This document shows positions 63,977 to 64,000 of a stretch of 64,000 bases of DNA, in pieces. This DNA is from JAIVJG01 sp964236735 (GTDB lineage Bacteria > Acidobacteriota > Blastocatellia > Pyrinomonadales > Pyrinomonadaceae). The stretch's first letter is position 1. Each line of letters begins with the position of its first letter. The stretch lies in assembly GCA_964236735.1 (NCBI GenBank), contig CAXSFM010000005.1:124001-188000 (forward strand), in the 5' to 3' direction. The notes below the pieces were generated by a model, which saw only the letters and a list, made by a program, of their open reading frames with translations, did no database searches and had not been told where the DNA came from. The translations under genes were made by a program, and so were the position numbers.

Positions 63977-64000
63977 GTGTCCAGCGGAGACTTGGAAAAG
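63977..64000 (+). CDS. Possible gene start running off the window
   Basis: GTG 63977 follows GGAGGAAA by the usual distance and opens MSSGDLEK before the window ends. The call rests only on the ribosome site and the upstream promoter. Confidence 0.35.

Overview
The window is GC-rich DNA with heavy use of GCG/CGC codons. It looks like a member of the Acidobacteriota, most likely the Blastocatellia/Pyrinomonadaceae side. The pointers are two proteins of the VWFA-related type common in that phylum, an Oar-like 1004-residue TonB-dependent receptor with a carboxypeptidase-regulatory domain, a HEAT-cyclophilin fusion, and a high density of palindromic intergenic repeats. This placement is inference. 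No rRNA, tRNA, CRISPR array, phage or transposase was seen.

Layout. 1-6062 (minus strand): the start of an M1-type metallopeptidase, a HEAT-repeat/cyclophilin fusion, a methyltransferase and a molybdopterin oxidoreductase. 6393-14723 (plus): a run rich in iron-sulfur and oxidative-stress genes (Mrp carrier, IscA/ErpA carrier, 2Fe-2S ferredoxin, Fe/Mn superoxide dismutase, 4Fe-4S uracil-DNA glycosylase, Bcp-like peroxiredoxin, YgfZ-like protein). 15904-22813: a cobalamin module made of a B12 riboswitch, a TonB-dependent receptor, a 59-residue DUF5522-like gene, BtuF, BtuD, BtuC and a PduO-type adenosyltransferase. 22908-28740: an accessory island with less CGCG-rich sequence, holding a PEGA protein, a TIR protein coupled to a KGGVGR/STAND-like membrane protein, and a LysM/M15 peptidase. 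28764-41826: BioY with a membrane pyrophosphatase, CstA, an amino-acid permease with a lysine-dehydrogenase-like enzyme, and a large TonB-dependent receptor. 42941-47445: sulfur genes, namely a rhodanese lipoprotein interrupted by an in-frame UGA and a sulfate ABC transporter interrupted by a four-helix-bundle gene.

48496-51925 is the most mobile-looking part. Two ~165-bp palindromic repeats in inverted orientation bracket a SIMPL-domain gene and two integron-type gene cassettes with recognisable attC sites, next to a 21-bp minisatellite. No integrase is in the window, so this resembles a CALIN (attC array without integrase). One cassette encodes a NucS-like nuclease with an N-terminal domain that may be PUA/EVE-like. 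52023-64000 returns to ordinary genes: DUF445, L,D-transpeptidase, VanY-like peptidase, two VWA proteins, XseA, a DUF2939-like protein, XseB, a polyprenyl synthase and a response regulator.

At least six families of intergenic palindromic repeats are scattered through the window, and several have become part of genes. One encodes the signal peptide of the M1 peptidase, one the C-terminal tail of BtuF, and one the stop codons of two converging cell-wall genes. The strongest leads for new biology are the TIR plus KGGVGR-STAND-TM-TPR pair, the UGA in the rhodanese active site with a possible SECIS hairpin, and the attC cassette carrying the nuclease fusion.
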